Source of the DNA: Symbiodinium natans
Lineage: Eukaryota > Sar > Dinophyceae > Suessiales > Symbiodiniaceae
NCBI GenBank assembly: GCA_905221605.1
Contig: CAJNDS010002236.1
Span: 1-64,000 of the forward strand
Direction: 5' to 3'
DNA: 64,000 nt
The notes under the pieces were generated by a model. The model had not been told where the DNA came from. It did not search any database and saw nothing but the letters and a program-made list of their open reading frames with translations. Position 1 is the first letter of the stretch, and each line of letters opens with the position of its first letter. This document shows, piece after piece, positions 43,752-55,528 of this stretch. Both the position numbers and the translations under genes were made by a program.

Positions 43752-46009
43752 CTACGCGGTGCAGCAGGTTTTCGCTTCTTGGAGGTATGGCTTATCTTCA
43801 CCATCTACAACAGACACTTCCTGCTCAAGAATCAAGATTAGGGGTCTTGAGCTCTGTGCCGTCAGTTGCCCCGCCTCCACCTTGAAGGGCTGCTGAAAGA
43901 GTGCATCTCTCCAAATCATTCCCTTCGGTGGGGGTGGCGGGGCCACAGGATACACCACTGCTTGCTCCTGCTCCAGTGTGAGAGGCAAATTGTTGGTGAA
44001 TGCCCAGACACAATGCCCTTCGCTGGACAGACGTTGGAAAACATAGTGGTGCTCGTCGCCATAGTGTACCTTAGCACTGGCTGTCTCCAGATGGTTCTGT
44101 CGACGGATGGTGTTCATCCTGGCAAGCAGCTGGTATTGCCAAGCAGAGCGATTCCAGCCGAACTGCCACAAAGAATTCCGGTACTCAGCGTTGCCCTGCT
44201 CATCGCCCCAGGTCACTGCTGGCATGCCTTTCGTGAACATGAGCCACGCCCACGCGTTCAGCACCAAGGACGGATAGTCCTTGCAACCACCAGTCCCCGG
44301 CGAGAATGGGTCTGTCGAGTATCGGTACAAGCCGAAGATGGGACCATCGTCCTGGCTGCTGACGGTGTTCAACAGCAAGTCGGTGTTGGCGTAAGCTCGG
44401 GATTTCCATTGCCTCTCGCTTTCGACCGCCAGGTATGAAAGGTTAAAGCCGCTAACAGGAGAGAGGGCATGGTTTGGCCACCCACAGTAACCGGGAGCTG
44501 CTGCATACACCAAAGGGAAATTTTGCATACCTTTCAGAATTGCCTGGCCATTCTTGTGCTGGAAGGAAGCGTGATAGGTCATGTTCCCTGTTGTAACTTC
44601 GCCTATCACTGGGATCGGCTTCTCCTGTGAGCTGAGGAGGTCCTGAAACAAAAGGGTCTTTCGAACAATTCCCCGCAAGTCTCAACGCTAGTCTCCACAA
44701 GACCCTGTCCTGAACCTCCTTCAGGAAGTCATGTGCCATGAAGGAAGCCGTGTCCAAGCGCAGGCCGTCCACAGGGAACTCGGTCACCTTGGGGTGCAGG
44801 GTGCAGGGTTTAGGGTTTAGGGTTTAGGGTGACCCTGAAGTGCTTCACTAGTGCGCCAGTCCAGGACCCTATCTATTCCAGCTGCCGAGCTGGCGAAAAC
44901 TTCTAGCCAAAAGAATTCTGCAGCGCTGTGGGTTGTTATCACGTGTGCTAGCCCCCCTCTCCATCCTCTCCTCTACACCCAGTATTTTAAGGGCTCCAAT
45001 GCCCAAACCCTGCTATGCAAAATGCCAGGCCAGCCGCCATGAACTTGACCCAGCTGAGCAGGGTTTGTCGCACGAACGGCACCGACTGGTTCAAGTCCCC
45101 GAGGTCGTAAAACCAACCTTCCTCATTCACAGTCTCATTGTAGCCTGAGCAGATGTAGTCTCCGGGCCCGCAATACTTCAACGATGGCGGCCCTGGAGCT
45201 CGTGGTAAGTAGGTGTCAGGGGTGTAGACGTTGCTTGGGTAGTTGTTGCAAAAGGTGCCGTTGTTGGTGCCGTCGGGCGTGCCGTCAGGGAAGAAGTGTA
45301 GATAGCAGGCGGCGCCGGGCCCGACGGCTTGCGTTGGGTATGGCCATGTGTCAGCTTTGGCCGCATACTCGTCGAAGGTCATGTTGCTCATGTTCAAAAG
45401 GTGTAGGTGGTGAGGTTCATTGAAAGGGTTCACTCGCCGGAGGTCGCTTAAAGAGTGGATGGGGCGGACATGGTTCAAGACGATGTCAAGGATGAAGCAC
45501 ATGCCGTGGCGATGCGTTTCTTGGATCAACTCCTTCAGGTCCTCCTTGCTGCCGAAGTTGGGATCGATCTGATACAAGTCCTCAGCCCAATAGCCGTGGT
45601 AGCCGTAGCCACTCTGCTCTGAGGCAGGACCATAGAAGTTCTTAACCACCGGAGTAACCCAAATACAGTCGAAACCCATGCCCTCGATGTAGCCCAACTG
45701 GCTCGTGATACCCTTCAGCGTGCCGTTGCACCACTTTGTGCCACTGCAGGCCTCAGGGTGCCCCTCAGCATGAGCAAAGCGGTCAGTCATGATCAGATAC
45801 ACCGACTTCCCCTCCAAAGAGGACGACGCTGTGGCTTTCGCACTTTCCGCACTTGTCGCGTGAGGGACGACATGGGCTTTGTGCTGAAGGAGATGCAGAT
45901 CTTGCCCGCTTGTGCAGGCCTCGCCTGTGCAGGCCTCGACTGTGTCGGCCTGCCCGCATGCACCGACACAAAAGAGGGCCAGTGCGAGACCACGTACTTG
46001 GGCGATCAT
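43752..46009 (-). CDS. Secreted alpha-amylase (GH13 family), three exons
   Basis: Exons 45038-46009 (324 codons), 44710-44787 (26) and 43752-44642 (297 with stop) give about 646 residues. A second donor six bases on (GT) would add two residues between exons 2 and 3. Residues 1-19 (MIAQVRGLALALFCVGACG) are a signal peptide. Conserved GH13 regions follow: GYHGYW 136-141, region I DIVLNHV 175-181, region II DGLRLD with nucleophile Asp 336, region III VIGEV with acid/base Glu 365, region IV VSSQDD 444-449 with Asp 448. Region IV has Gln 447 where His is usual. The enzyme would cleave alpha-1,4-glucans outside the cell or in the secretory pathway. Intron 1 starts ATG|GC and ends in CCCTAAA repeats followed by CCCCAAG|G. 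The fungal-type layout is the closest match I recall. Confidence 0.88.
44808..44831. repeat. TTTAGGG repeats at the 3' end of amylase intron 1
   Basis: Three heptamers plus GTGCAGGGTGCAGGG text lie within about 45 bases of the acceptor at 44788. In sense they read CCCTAAA. Confidence 0.9.
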
Positions 46010-46573
46010 TTCAAAAGAGCCACACCATGTATCTCTAAGGACACTCTGTGGGACTCCAGTCAGAAGTAGTAGTTTGCGTATGATCAAACCAGTAGCATTA
46101 GGGACGTGTCTTGAAGAGTTGCTGTGTTATGAGCACGTGTTGTGTGCGCACAGTTGCAGTACCTTGCTTCCTGCTTTGAGAACTGCTCAGCCGAGTTCAT
46201 GTGCATCAGGCTCTTGGACTCCACTCCCTCTGCCCTTTGCCACCCCCAGAGACCTCTTTCTACCCTGAGACACTTCAATACCCCCCAGCCTCTCAACCAC
46301 CTTCCTTTTTTAACCCAGCTTCCGCCGGCCACTCCTGCTACGCATCGGTGTGGACCGATGCCAAACTTGGTCCCCAGCAGCCCTTGCCCCACCTCTGAGT
46401 CTAGAGGGCGAATCGGGGGTCCAGGTTTACAGCTCAGCTCAAGGCCTTAGCTAAGGTGTTGGGGGTGAAAGCTTGGGGTTTAGGATATATTAGGGTTCTC
46501 AGGGTTTCTTCTGGTGGTTCTCGGGAAGTGTATGTATGAATCAATCGGGAGCATGGAGTCAAAACTGCCCAGC
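46010..46573. other. Amylase upstream region
   Basis: Separates the amylase start from the end of the oxidoreductase gene. No exon is supported and no core promoter is recognisable. Confidence 0.5.
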
Positions 46574-49500
46574 TCAGCTTTCCATCCACGGCCGCAAGCG
46601 GACTTTCCCACCGGTCGCCCCGGCGGCGAGATGGCTGCAATAGGCCTGGTGCAGGTCCAACATCGACACGTCCTTCCGAGCACGCCACATCCCCCCTCCC
46701 CCCCCCCTCCCCCACCCAAGCAAGGGCGCGCAAGCACCTAACCTGTAGGCCCGAGATACGCCTAAAGCCGTCCAAACCCCCCTAAACCCTACACACTACA
46801 CAACCTAAACCCTATACCCTAAACCCAAGCCTAACGTGCTGGGGAGTCCTTGAAACGGGACCCGAAGACATCGAAATGCCGGCCGACGATGGCGGCCTGC
46901 TTGCGGCCCCGTAGAAGGCCACGGATGATGCCATCCTACGCCATTTTGGGGTTTGGGGTGTAAACCCTAAACCCTAAACCCTAGACCCTGAAAGCTCTGA
47001 GCTCCCATCCCAGGGCACCAGCCACACAAAAAGCATCGAAGCATCGGTTTCCGGATTTAGGGTTTTGGGGTTTGAGGCCCTTGGAGTCGTAATGCTGGCA
47101 AACCCCACGGCCCAGACTCCTAAGCCTCAAACCCTAGGGTTCAGGGTTTATGGTTTAGGGTGTAGAGTTTAGGGTTTAGGGTTTAAACCCTCAACCCTAA
47201 ACCGACTCGTTCACACCCCCCTTGAAAAGCCCGAACGCCCAGCCCAGTCCCTGAAGATCCAGTTGTTCACGAGGAAGCCCTCGAGTTTCCTTGGCTGTTC
47301 AACCTTCAAAGCCTCTGAATGTTTCGGGTTTAGGGTTTAGGCTTTAGGGTTCAAGCATCCCAAATCAGATCCAACAAAAAGAGATAGAATGTCCCAAGAA
47401 CCCCTCCTTACACTCATCAAAAATAGCACGACACTGCTTTGCCAATCATTTTCGTCCCCAAACATGCACCCTAAACCCTAAACCCTAAACCCTAAACCCT
47501 GTGCTCAAGAACGGCCCAAGCTCTTGTTGAAGTAGATCAGCTGGATGGGGTTGATGGACCCCAAGTTCTCTCCAGAGAGCCGGCCATACACCCATGCAGT
47601 GCCCCCTGGAGGCAGCATCCTGGGTTTAGGGTTTAGGGTTTAGGGTTTAGGCTTTAGGGTGTAGGGTTTGGGGTCACAGAACCACGTATCGGTTCTGGGC
47701 ACTTTGGGCTAAATGTTCTCTCTCTTTTCGGTAATACCCCTCATACCTTACCGGGGGCCCATACTTCCCTAAGTCCTGAAACCCGAATCCCAGGTTGCAG
47801 GATAGTCGTAACTTGAGTGCTGCCTAAGCTGAGACACTCTCACTATTCTTGTGAAAGTCTTGCTGTGATTCTGAATTTGGTTGCTTCTTAAAACGTATCA
47901 TCGTCGGTATTGTCGGGCGTCGCCAGCAGCTCACCAGTGAAGTTCCCAGCGATGCAGTCGACGACTTGTGAGATCTGCAGCTCGTGAATCAACTTCCTGG
48001 GCCACTGTCATGTTGCATGACAAGTGAAGTTTTTACAGCTGATCAAATTATGACTCCTGGGGTTTTCTTGCAGTTCGCCACTTCATGAATCCGCAATCTT
48101 GCAGACCCCACATCGAAAAAACGCGGGAGACCCGGAGCCATCCAACAACATGCTGCCTGCGGATGCGAGCTTCCCGAGCGCGGGCTTCCACTCGGGGTCG
48201 CTGGTGTCCACGATGTACTTGGCCCCAAGCTTCTCGAGGACCTCAACTTGCTCCTTGCGCCTCACCACGTTCACCAAGACCATTCCTTAGAGGAGACGCA
48301 AAAGGAGGATTCACTGTTTCACTGCACTTCGATGAGGACTGCATGGAGCTACCAAACTAAACCGGGGCGAGCATTTTCAAGCAAACTGCACAGACTTGCA
48401 AGGAACAACAATATACAATAGTACATAGAAAGGCGAGTACGTCATTGTAAAAATATACAAAAGTGTGTGTGTATATATATATATATCACCCTTACAAGCC
48501 GAGGCACCCTCTTGCTGACAGTACTTGACCATCATCTGGCCCAGTTGGGAGGCTGCAGCCGTGTGGATGAAGGCTTTCCCTTTCCGTGACCTCACAGCCT
48601 CCACGATGGACACCACCGTGAAAGGGTTGACGAAGTAAGAGCAAGCATCCTCCCCAGACTCACAGAAGCCCCCGCCTCCCCCCCCCTCAGCCCCCCCCGA
48701 AATCATTCACCCAAGGGCAACTTTCGCGACATGCGTGCGTATTGACTCCAAATACAACTTCTTTCCGAAATGAAAAGCTCCAATGTCCAAGCCCTCTCAA
48801 GCTCTCCTGAAACGCCCCCCTGAGCAGCCCTAAACCCCGCCTCCACCGCAGTGTTGCTGGGCAGGATGAATGGCCCCAACCCGAATGCGTCAACAACCGC
48901 GTACTGCGCATAGGACTTGCCGGTGAAGGCCACCTGTCCGCTGGGGCCGAAACCTACTAAAACCCTATGTAAACCCTAAATCCTAAACCCTGAACCCTTA
49001 ATCCTTAAACCCCAACCGTACATTAAACCCTTGAACCCTAAACCATACTGGGCTGGATGCTGCGACCTTCGGCCTGCGGCCTGGCTTGCACAGAAAAGCT
49101 GACAGAGAACTTCGGGGAGCTTCTTTTTTGAAGCTTCAAGCATCACCTATACGACTCCACGCTTTTGGGGTTTCGGGGGTTTACAGAGGGGTTTTGGGGG
49201 CTCCTTTGAGTACATTCAAGAAGTGGGGGGGGGCATTGGGACAGTGTCGCCCCGGTAAGCCTCCAGGCCCAGAAATTGCGAGGCCCAGAGACCGCCGCCA
49301 GTGGCCACTACCCGGCCAGAGCCCTCGATGCCCAGGGGGAGCCTGGATCGAACTTGGGACTTAGCAGTGTCGGATTCCCTCTATTAGGGCCGAAAGCCTA
49401 GCGAGCAAAAAAGCAAGAAGCTCTAAGCCCTAAAGGCCTAAACTATCCCAAGCCTCCGAAAGCCCTCCAGAGCCGAAGCCCTGAACCCCTCAGCCCAAGA

Positions 49501-50160
49501 CCACTTTGGAAAGCTTTCCCAAGAGTCGACCAGGCGGCGGGTAGCCCTGAGAAGGAGCCTGCCTGCAGGTCGGATGCTTTAGGGCGGTTTCAGTAGGGTC
49601 TGAACCACGTTGGTGCTGTCTTCCCTTGTGAGTTGCTATCGGGACTGTTCGCTAGCCTGCTACCGCGGTTCAAAAGGATATGCTACCCTCTGAGCTTAAG
49701 GTCTGATCCTGTCTCTTGCAGGCCATTGCTGAAAGGGAGCGTGCGTTGCGGATCTCATATGACATGGGGCTCTTCCTTTGAGCCCGTGCATTGAGAGGGG
49801 CCTGGTTGCAGCAAGTTGCAGTATTCCTAAACGAGGCTGCCGATGGCTGATGGGCACTCAAAGTACTTGAGCTAACCAGCTAACCCCAACGACGGTCTTG
49901 CAAGTCTTTTCAAGCACGAGGCGCTTCCACGCCCCGTCGTCCGAAGGGTTCACGGGAGCAGCGAGCACCTGGGGCAGGCGCACATCGCTTTTTGTGGTTA
50001 GGAGTCCTCAAACCCGAAAGCCGTATACCCCTAACCCTAGAACCCTTCAACGCCAAACTGGCTCACGAGCCGGGGCCTTGATCAGCAGCTGACCACTCTT
50101 GGGTTTGGGCGTTTCGACCTCTTCAATCTCGATCTTCGCGAGGGCAATATCCTTGTTAGC
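46574..50160 (-). CDS. Medium-chain dehydrogenase/quinone oxidoreductase-like protein, at least eleven exons
   Basis: Exons: 50077-50160, about 49905-49968, 49269-49342, 48841-48953, 48508-48649, 48174-48285, 47922-47996, 47524-47619, 47244-47289, 46849-46935, 46574-46672 (TGA). Phase agrees at every junction from 49342 onward. Motifs in order: EEVETPKPKSGQLLIK, APVNPSDDGAW, LPLGIEGSGRVVATGGGL, KSYAQYAVVDA, AFIHTAAASQLGQMMVKYCQ (NADPH-binding loop, AxSxLGxM), LVNVVRRKEQVEVLEKLGAK, QVVDCIAGNFTGELLAMLPP, WVYGRLSGE, ATGGKVRLRPW. This is the standard order of zinc-independent MDR quinone/enoyl reductases that use NADPH. Donors are GC, GC, GC, GT, GA, GA, GA, GC and GA. The 5' exon and possibly one exon between 49342 and 49905 are missing. 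Location in the cell is not shown. Confidence 0.85.
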
Positions 50161-50532
50161 CTCGCAGGATGTGTGAGGTTTAGGGTTTAGGGCTTAGGGT
50201 TCAGGGATGAAGGATTTCGGTGTTCTTTGGTTTCAGGGTTTGGTTTGGGATTCGAGGGTTCTTGGGTTCAGGATTGGCGCGGATGCAATTGCTGCGAGAT
50301 GCAACACCCTAGAAACCACCCCCATTCCCAGAGCGGCAACCCCATGTAGAGAAATCTTTTCAAACCCCATATTATTCTGCCGCCGCCGCACAAATCCCAT
50401 GTAAAGCTTTCCCATACCCAAATCGAAATCCGCATGCCCGCTCATCCCCAAGAAGGTGCTCCTCGCGCAGAACCAGGCGCTGCATCTTCTGCCTTAGTTG
50501 CGGAGGCAAGGATTAAACTGTGCGTCTGTGTG

Positions 50533-50596
50533 CCCTAAACCCTAAACCCTAAACCCTAAACCCTAAACCCTAAACCCTAAACCCTAAACCCTAAAC
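50533..50596. repeat. CCCTAAA array, about nine perfect heptamers
   Basis: One of the purest arrays in the window; no exon is fixed beside it. Confidence 0.95.
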
Positions 50597-50675
50597 AACA
50601 TGGGCCCCAGAACCCTGAGCCCCGAAACCCGCAACCCAGAGCCATCGACTTTGAGGAAGAGGTCAGCAGACCCGT

Positions 50676-50681
50676 CCCCCC

Positions 50682-50712
<31 letters not shown>

Positions 50713-50722
50713 AAAAAAAAAA
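50676..50722. repeat. 27 C followed directly by 20 A
   Basis: Two adjoining homopolymers with no spacer, the longest low-complexity block in the window. Confidence 0.95.
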
Positions 50723-52927
50723 CATCCCAAACACCAAAATCCTGAACCCTAAGCCCAAACAACAACTTATGAGGGCAGTTGCGGGATCTCTTCGATGGTG
50801 TTGGGCCGCCTGATGGCTGTCGAGACAAACTGACTTCACGCATTGAAAGGGTTTGGGTGTTGGCACGGGGGTGCTTTTACGCTTTAGGGTATTGGTTCAC
50901 GTCCCACGAAATCCCCGTTCACGGAGCATGTAACCATCTTCTGTGTGTGTGTGTGTCACACTCTGCATCATTCCTTTTTGGGGCCTCTTGTACTGGAGCC
51001 ACCCGAAGCAACCAGCGCCAACGAGCACGGCACTGAGGGTCTCCATGGCCAACCCGCGCGTGGCAGCGCCAGCAGACAGCTTCTTTGGCTTGCGCTGCGC
51101 TGGCAAGACTGACTTAGGCTGGTATACCGTTTTCCTGCATGATCCTCCGCATCTGTGGGCAACAAAGGCAGGCGGAGAGGTGTGTCATTCATCCATGTGA
51201 TGCGCCGGGCAGCAGCCATGCGTGAAGTGGCCATTCTTTCCGGTCTAGCTTTGTCAAAACTGGCTTTTGTGCCATGCTAGCGCTTTCTTGGAAAGACGCC
51301 AGCCAGAAGCGCCTGATTGGGCGAGCTTTCAGGGCTTAAGCCAAGTTGTGAGCCCTGGCCCCTCTTGGCAGGAAGCAATGGACCAGTGCCTCCTGCTGGG
51401 GCCATCGTGTCTGGAAAGTATACGACTATACGACGCATGCTGACGGTTGTCGTCAGACCGGGGTCAGCTTTCAGGGATCACTATCACTACGAGATAGCCT
51501 TCGCATGATGTTCTCAAAAAGTCATTGAAGAGACCGTCTACGAAATGCTGCAGACTTCTTTGTAGCGAGCCCTCTTTCCGAAACAGCCCGGCTTCCCTTT
51601 TGCAACTTGTAGCCAAAGGGTGGGCGGATGTGCAGCGTGCTCACATCGACATGAGGGCCATGAGGGTGGGCGGGTGCGCCGGAAGAGCAAGTCTTCCAAA
51701 GTCCACCATGCTGACAAGCTCTCTGGCTTCGGGGGGCCATCTCGCAGCTGCTGGTGCGGTGCCTCGTGCTTCACTCAGCCAGGGAGATGTCGTGGGCGCA
51801 GCACGTCGAGAAGTGTAGGCAGTGATGGCGACGCGCTCTGCTTCGCTTGTCTCAGCCAGCTGCTTGGGCGTGAAAGGCTCTGTCAGGAAGCATCCTTGGA
51901 AAATATATCAGCAAGGCAAGGCTCGCGAACCAAGTCTTCTGCCCCACTTTATTTGTGAGTTTCTTCAGTATCAGTTGTTTCGAACAAAAGACTCCAATTT
52001 GCCAAAGGGCTGTGGATGGTCTTGCCTCTCCCACTCCCAATCTTCCGTTGTCAATCTCCTGCGCATCAGCCATGCTGTGTCTTGTCTTGGCGCAGACATC
52101 CCTACTGCAGGCAACTTCCTGAAGCCCCTCGAAGCCCCCAACATGTTTCTGTGCTCTGGCACTGGCTGTGGGTTCTTGCCTGGTCTTGTTCACGACGCGC
52201 GCGACTCGCTCGAGGAAACCTTCTGTGGAGTAAACCTCCCTGGCACTGGGAGATTGACTGGGGATGCGGGGTTTATGGCCTAAGTGGCTTAGGGTCCAAA
52301 GATTTTGAGCCTCCCTACAGCTGAGCAGTCATGGACAGTTACAGACTACAAACCAGGATCCATGCATCTGAGGCCACATCGCACCCTACCCACATACCTC
52401 TACCCCCAGGCTCAAAACTTTCTCTCTGATGCCTTCCCGGATACTCGCCCGCCGCGTAGAACTTCCGAAGAGTTGCATTCAAGGAAGGGGCCTCCATGGC
52501 AAAGAGACATGCTCTTGCTGTTGGGGGCTTTTCGGTTTGGAGGGGGGGTTCAGGACCACTAAGCTCTGCGAGACCAAAGCTTCATAGACCCCTGGATTCC
52601 CGTGGCCCGGAGGTGCCAGGTGATGCATTGGACCATTGGACTACTACTAAGACTATCTCATGCTAGGTAGTAGATCTATAGTTAGTGATATTGCTATTGT
52701 TGTTATTGCTAGTGTCACTATTGTTATGATTACTACGAGTATTAGCATAACAAGTATGCTGATCTTGTTTTTCATGTCGGCTTCGCTTGCAACACCAAGC
52801 TGCCTGGCCTCAGGGTTGGCTTCTGCCTCAGGTCATGCGCAGCAACTCAGAGGGCTTCGGTGCCAAGGCCACACCACTGAACTTCTTTGGTAGACCGTTT
52901 AGGGTTTAGGGTTTAGGGTTTAGGGGT

Positions 52928-53455
52928 TCACAGCATGCCGTGCCCGAAGTAGAAGCACGGGCCGGTCCGAGCTAGCTTCGGCCCGGTAGCCTCTAACTCC
53001 AACCCTCCATGACCCATGGAACCCTAGGGAATGATCGAAGGGTTTAGGGTTTAGGGTTTACGGTTTAGGGTTTAGGGTTCCTACCATCTCAGCTCTCAGC
53101 GGTGGCCGTGCCGCCATAAACGGAGTCATAGGCCGCTCGAAGCTTCTTAAACGTCTCGGCGAGTGCCTCAAAGGTCAGAAAGGTGCACTAGCTGCCTCAA
53201 ACGAGGTGCAGAGAATCTTCAGGAACCCCAAGTCGAAAATCTCTGAAGGCCGGAACCGAAACCACTTGCCAACCCCTCAAAGCACATAGACAACGGGGAT
53301 ACAACTTTTCCATCAGGTCCTGCCATAAGATGCTGCCAATACACGTACACACCCCGCCATGGCCACTGCACATGCTCCTTCAATCAGCTGCTGCCTTGAA
53401 GTCCAGCGGATCGACGGTGTAAGCAAAAGGCTCCGGTACCTGCTGTGGGCCGCCC
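52928..53455 (-). CDS. C-terminal three exons of an unrecognised protein
   Basis: Exons 53395-53455 (GGPQQVPEPFAYTVDPLDFK), 53107-53166 (ALAETFKKLRAAYDSVYGGT) and 52928-52990 (ATGPKLARTGPCFYFGHGML, TGA stop) join in phase 0. Both donors are GC (AAG|GC, ACG|GC) and the acceptors are GAG|GC. The last acceptor is preceded by sense CCCTAAA repeats (53041-53080). Exon lengths of 20 codons each are striking. No family is recognised. Confidence 0.6.
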
Positions 53456-54051
53456 CTGTGCCCTTAAACCCAAAACCCCCTGAGCCCTATAGGCTATAGG
53501 CCATACCGCAGGCGCAACATCCCTCAGCCAGGGCTGTTGGCGATGGGGCAATGCTCTACCCGACCATTGGAATCATCGAACGATATGACAATACAACTAT
53601 CCTATATATATATATATATATACCTCGATTCGATGGTGGCCTGGTGATACGGTGCCGTGCATACTCCAAAATTCGATCATACCAGTATCATCTAACAGCC
53701 TTCCTTCCCCACCCCGACGACTGACTTTCAGCGACTAACTTCGCGTGGCATCTACACGCCCGAGGTTGCGTCTTCACCCTTGCCACCACCAGCCGTCCAA
53801 TCTCAGCATATCCTCCCTGGATTTGAGGGCATATACTAATTAGGCAGCGCCTGCTCCAAGAATGGATGTTGAGACGTCCATTTCTGCGTGATGGGCTTGT
53901 TTGGCCTGGCGGGTCGTAAAGTCGGGTCGTAACAGCATTCCCGCCCCCGGCCGAGAGAGACCGTGCACACCAAGTCCTAAACCCGAGCCTCCTCACAGGT
54001 CCATCCGCCTCCGAAACCATCCTCAACCCGAAGCCCTGGAGCCCCCTAAAC
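53456..54051. other. No firm gene; TA microsatellite
   Basis: Alternating TA at about 53603-53621. A minus-strand island near 53760-53830 encodes GYAEIGRLVVARVKTQPR and may be an exon. Confidence 0.35.
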
Positions 54052-54108
54052 CCTGAACTGCTCAGGTCGCTGCACCGCGTGAGGCTCGGGAATTCGGGGT
54101 TGGATCAC
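54052..54108 (-). CDS. Short exon of an unrecognised gene
   Basis: Nineteen codons (VIQPRIPEPHAVQRPEQFR) run from GTAGCCAG|G to the donor GTTTAGGGGG, again a telomere-like start to the intron. The assignment rests on splice-site form only. Confidence 0.35.
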
Positions 54109-54687
54109 CTGGCTACAGACGAAGAATGACCGTCCCCGAGATCGAAAAAAAAAGAAGAGCCTCGACAATCCAGTGCTCAGTATGCAAGGAAGCAGCTACA
54201 AGACTGGAAGAAGAAATCGCCCGTTCTCAAGAAGCCCTGGGTTTCCCTTTTTTAGGGCTCCGAGGCGGGGAGCTTTGCTGTTAGGGCCAATGAGAAAGCG
54301 CCGAGGGATCTGAGGGCTGTGCATGGGTCCCGACGCTCAATGCTTCGAAGCAGGAGGGTGCGATCAAAGGCTCACCTTCACCCAAGAGCTCTTGGGGTGT
54401 TGTGCGAAAGTTTTGGGGTCAGGGTTTGGGGATGTTTGGGGGTTCAGGGTTGAGAGAGCTGGGGCCACCAGAGTGTTGAAGAAGCTTTACTGGAGGTTTT
54501 GGGGGCTTGGGGGTTTGGGTTTCATTTCAGGGGGCTTGAGGGTTCTAGGCATACACCCAGCAGGCCGAACGCCGCCGTGTCAGAATACTTCGGGACACCC
54601 AAAGGTTGGCTCAGGAGGGGACAGCAGTGACAACACAAGCTGGCCAGCAATCCTAATGTGCTCATGAACGCACCCCTTGGGTGTTTG

Positions 54688-54787
54688 CTACCTTGGCCCC
54701 CAAAAGGGGCCAAAAGCTATGACCTTGCTTCCCAGACCTACCTTGGGTCCCAAAAGGGGGCAAAAGCTATGACCTTGCTTCCCAGAC
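54688..54787. repeat. Tandem duplication, 2 x 50 bp
   Basis: Two adjacent 50-bp copies begin CTACCTTGG and end CTTGCTTCCCAGAC, differing at about four positions. Confidence 0.9.
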
Positions 54788-55264
54788 AAAGCACCCAAAG
54801 AGCCCCCAAACGCAGGGAAGCGGGATTTTGGGAAATTTCAAGGCTGCGCCACGGTTCTGCGCACCTACGCCCACGTAGACGGCCGATCCTTGCAAGAGGT
54901 CCCGGAACGCCGCCGGGGACCTGAGCTAGGATCGCACAGCGCTTTTGACCTACATTATGTCATAGTCGTCATATTCCACTCCGGGGGTTTACAGGGTTTA
55001 GGGTTGAGGGCTCTCCCCCAAGATCGTGGCTTCGGTCAGCAGGTCCCCCCCAAACTCGAGCTCACGGCTGGACATTGCGGACATCCACTTCGGGGCAGCA
55101 GCTCCGTAAGATCCGCTCGGTCTTATAGGTGTCCTTCACAGAATAGGGCTAAGGTATAAACTTCAGCAGCTTCTTTTTCCCCACCCTCGGTGTGGGGTTG
55201 TTAGATTTTGAACTCAACTCTTCTCCTCGCCCGGAACTCTTCTCCTCGCCCAGTCTACTCCTCG
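54788..55264. other. No supported gene
   Basis: A plus-strand island near 54830-54900 (GCATVLRTYAHVDGRSLQE before GTCCCG) could be an exon, but the minus strand is open as well. I leave it unassigned. Confidence 0.3.
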
Positions 55265-55445
55265 CTCATCCCTGGAGTGCCCAAATTTAGAGTGTTCTTG
55301 GAGTACCCCAGAATCTCCCTGGAGTGCCCAACCCCAGAGGCTTGCTGGAGTGCCCAACCCCAGAGTGTAAACCCGTCTCCCTGGAACCCCAGAGCCTCCA
55401 CTGGAGTGCCCAACCCCCGGAGTGCCCAGCCCCAGCTCCCTATCT
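55265..55445. repeat. Minisatellite of TGGAGTGCCCAACCCCAGAG-like units
   Basis: About seven irregular units of 18-30 bp carry the constant words GGAGTGCCCAAC and CCCAGAG. Confidence 0.75.
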
Positions 55446-55528
55446 TTACCAAGAGAGGGTGGGGATGTTCGAAGCAAAATAAATATAAAGCTTCCCTGAG
55501 AGCCTTAGTTCTTGGCTTCGGGTACTTT

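Larger units (their letters stand above)
50161..52927. other. Mixed repeats and uncertain exons
   Basis: Possible minus-strand exons lie near 50430-50515 (QLRQKMQRLVLREEHLLGDE), near 50960-51046 (METLSAVLVGAGCFGWLQ, a possible membrane helix after an ATG) and near 51970-52160 (MPEHRNMLGASRGFRKLPA). None has two firm borders, and overlapping plus-strand frames compete from 51500 to 52300. The rest is unique GC-rich DNA without a gene I can support. Confidence 0.35.

Noticed and set aside
43866-44438. 190-residue plus-strand frame opposite the amylase
   Set aside because: Antisense shadow of amylase exon 3.
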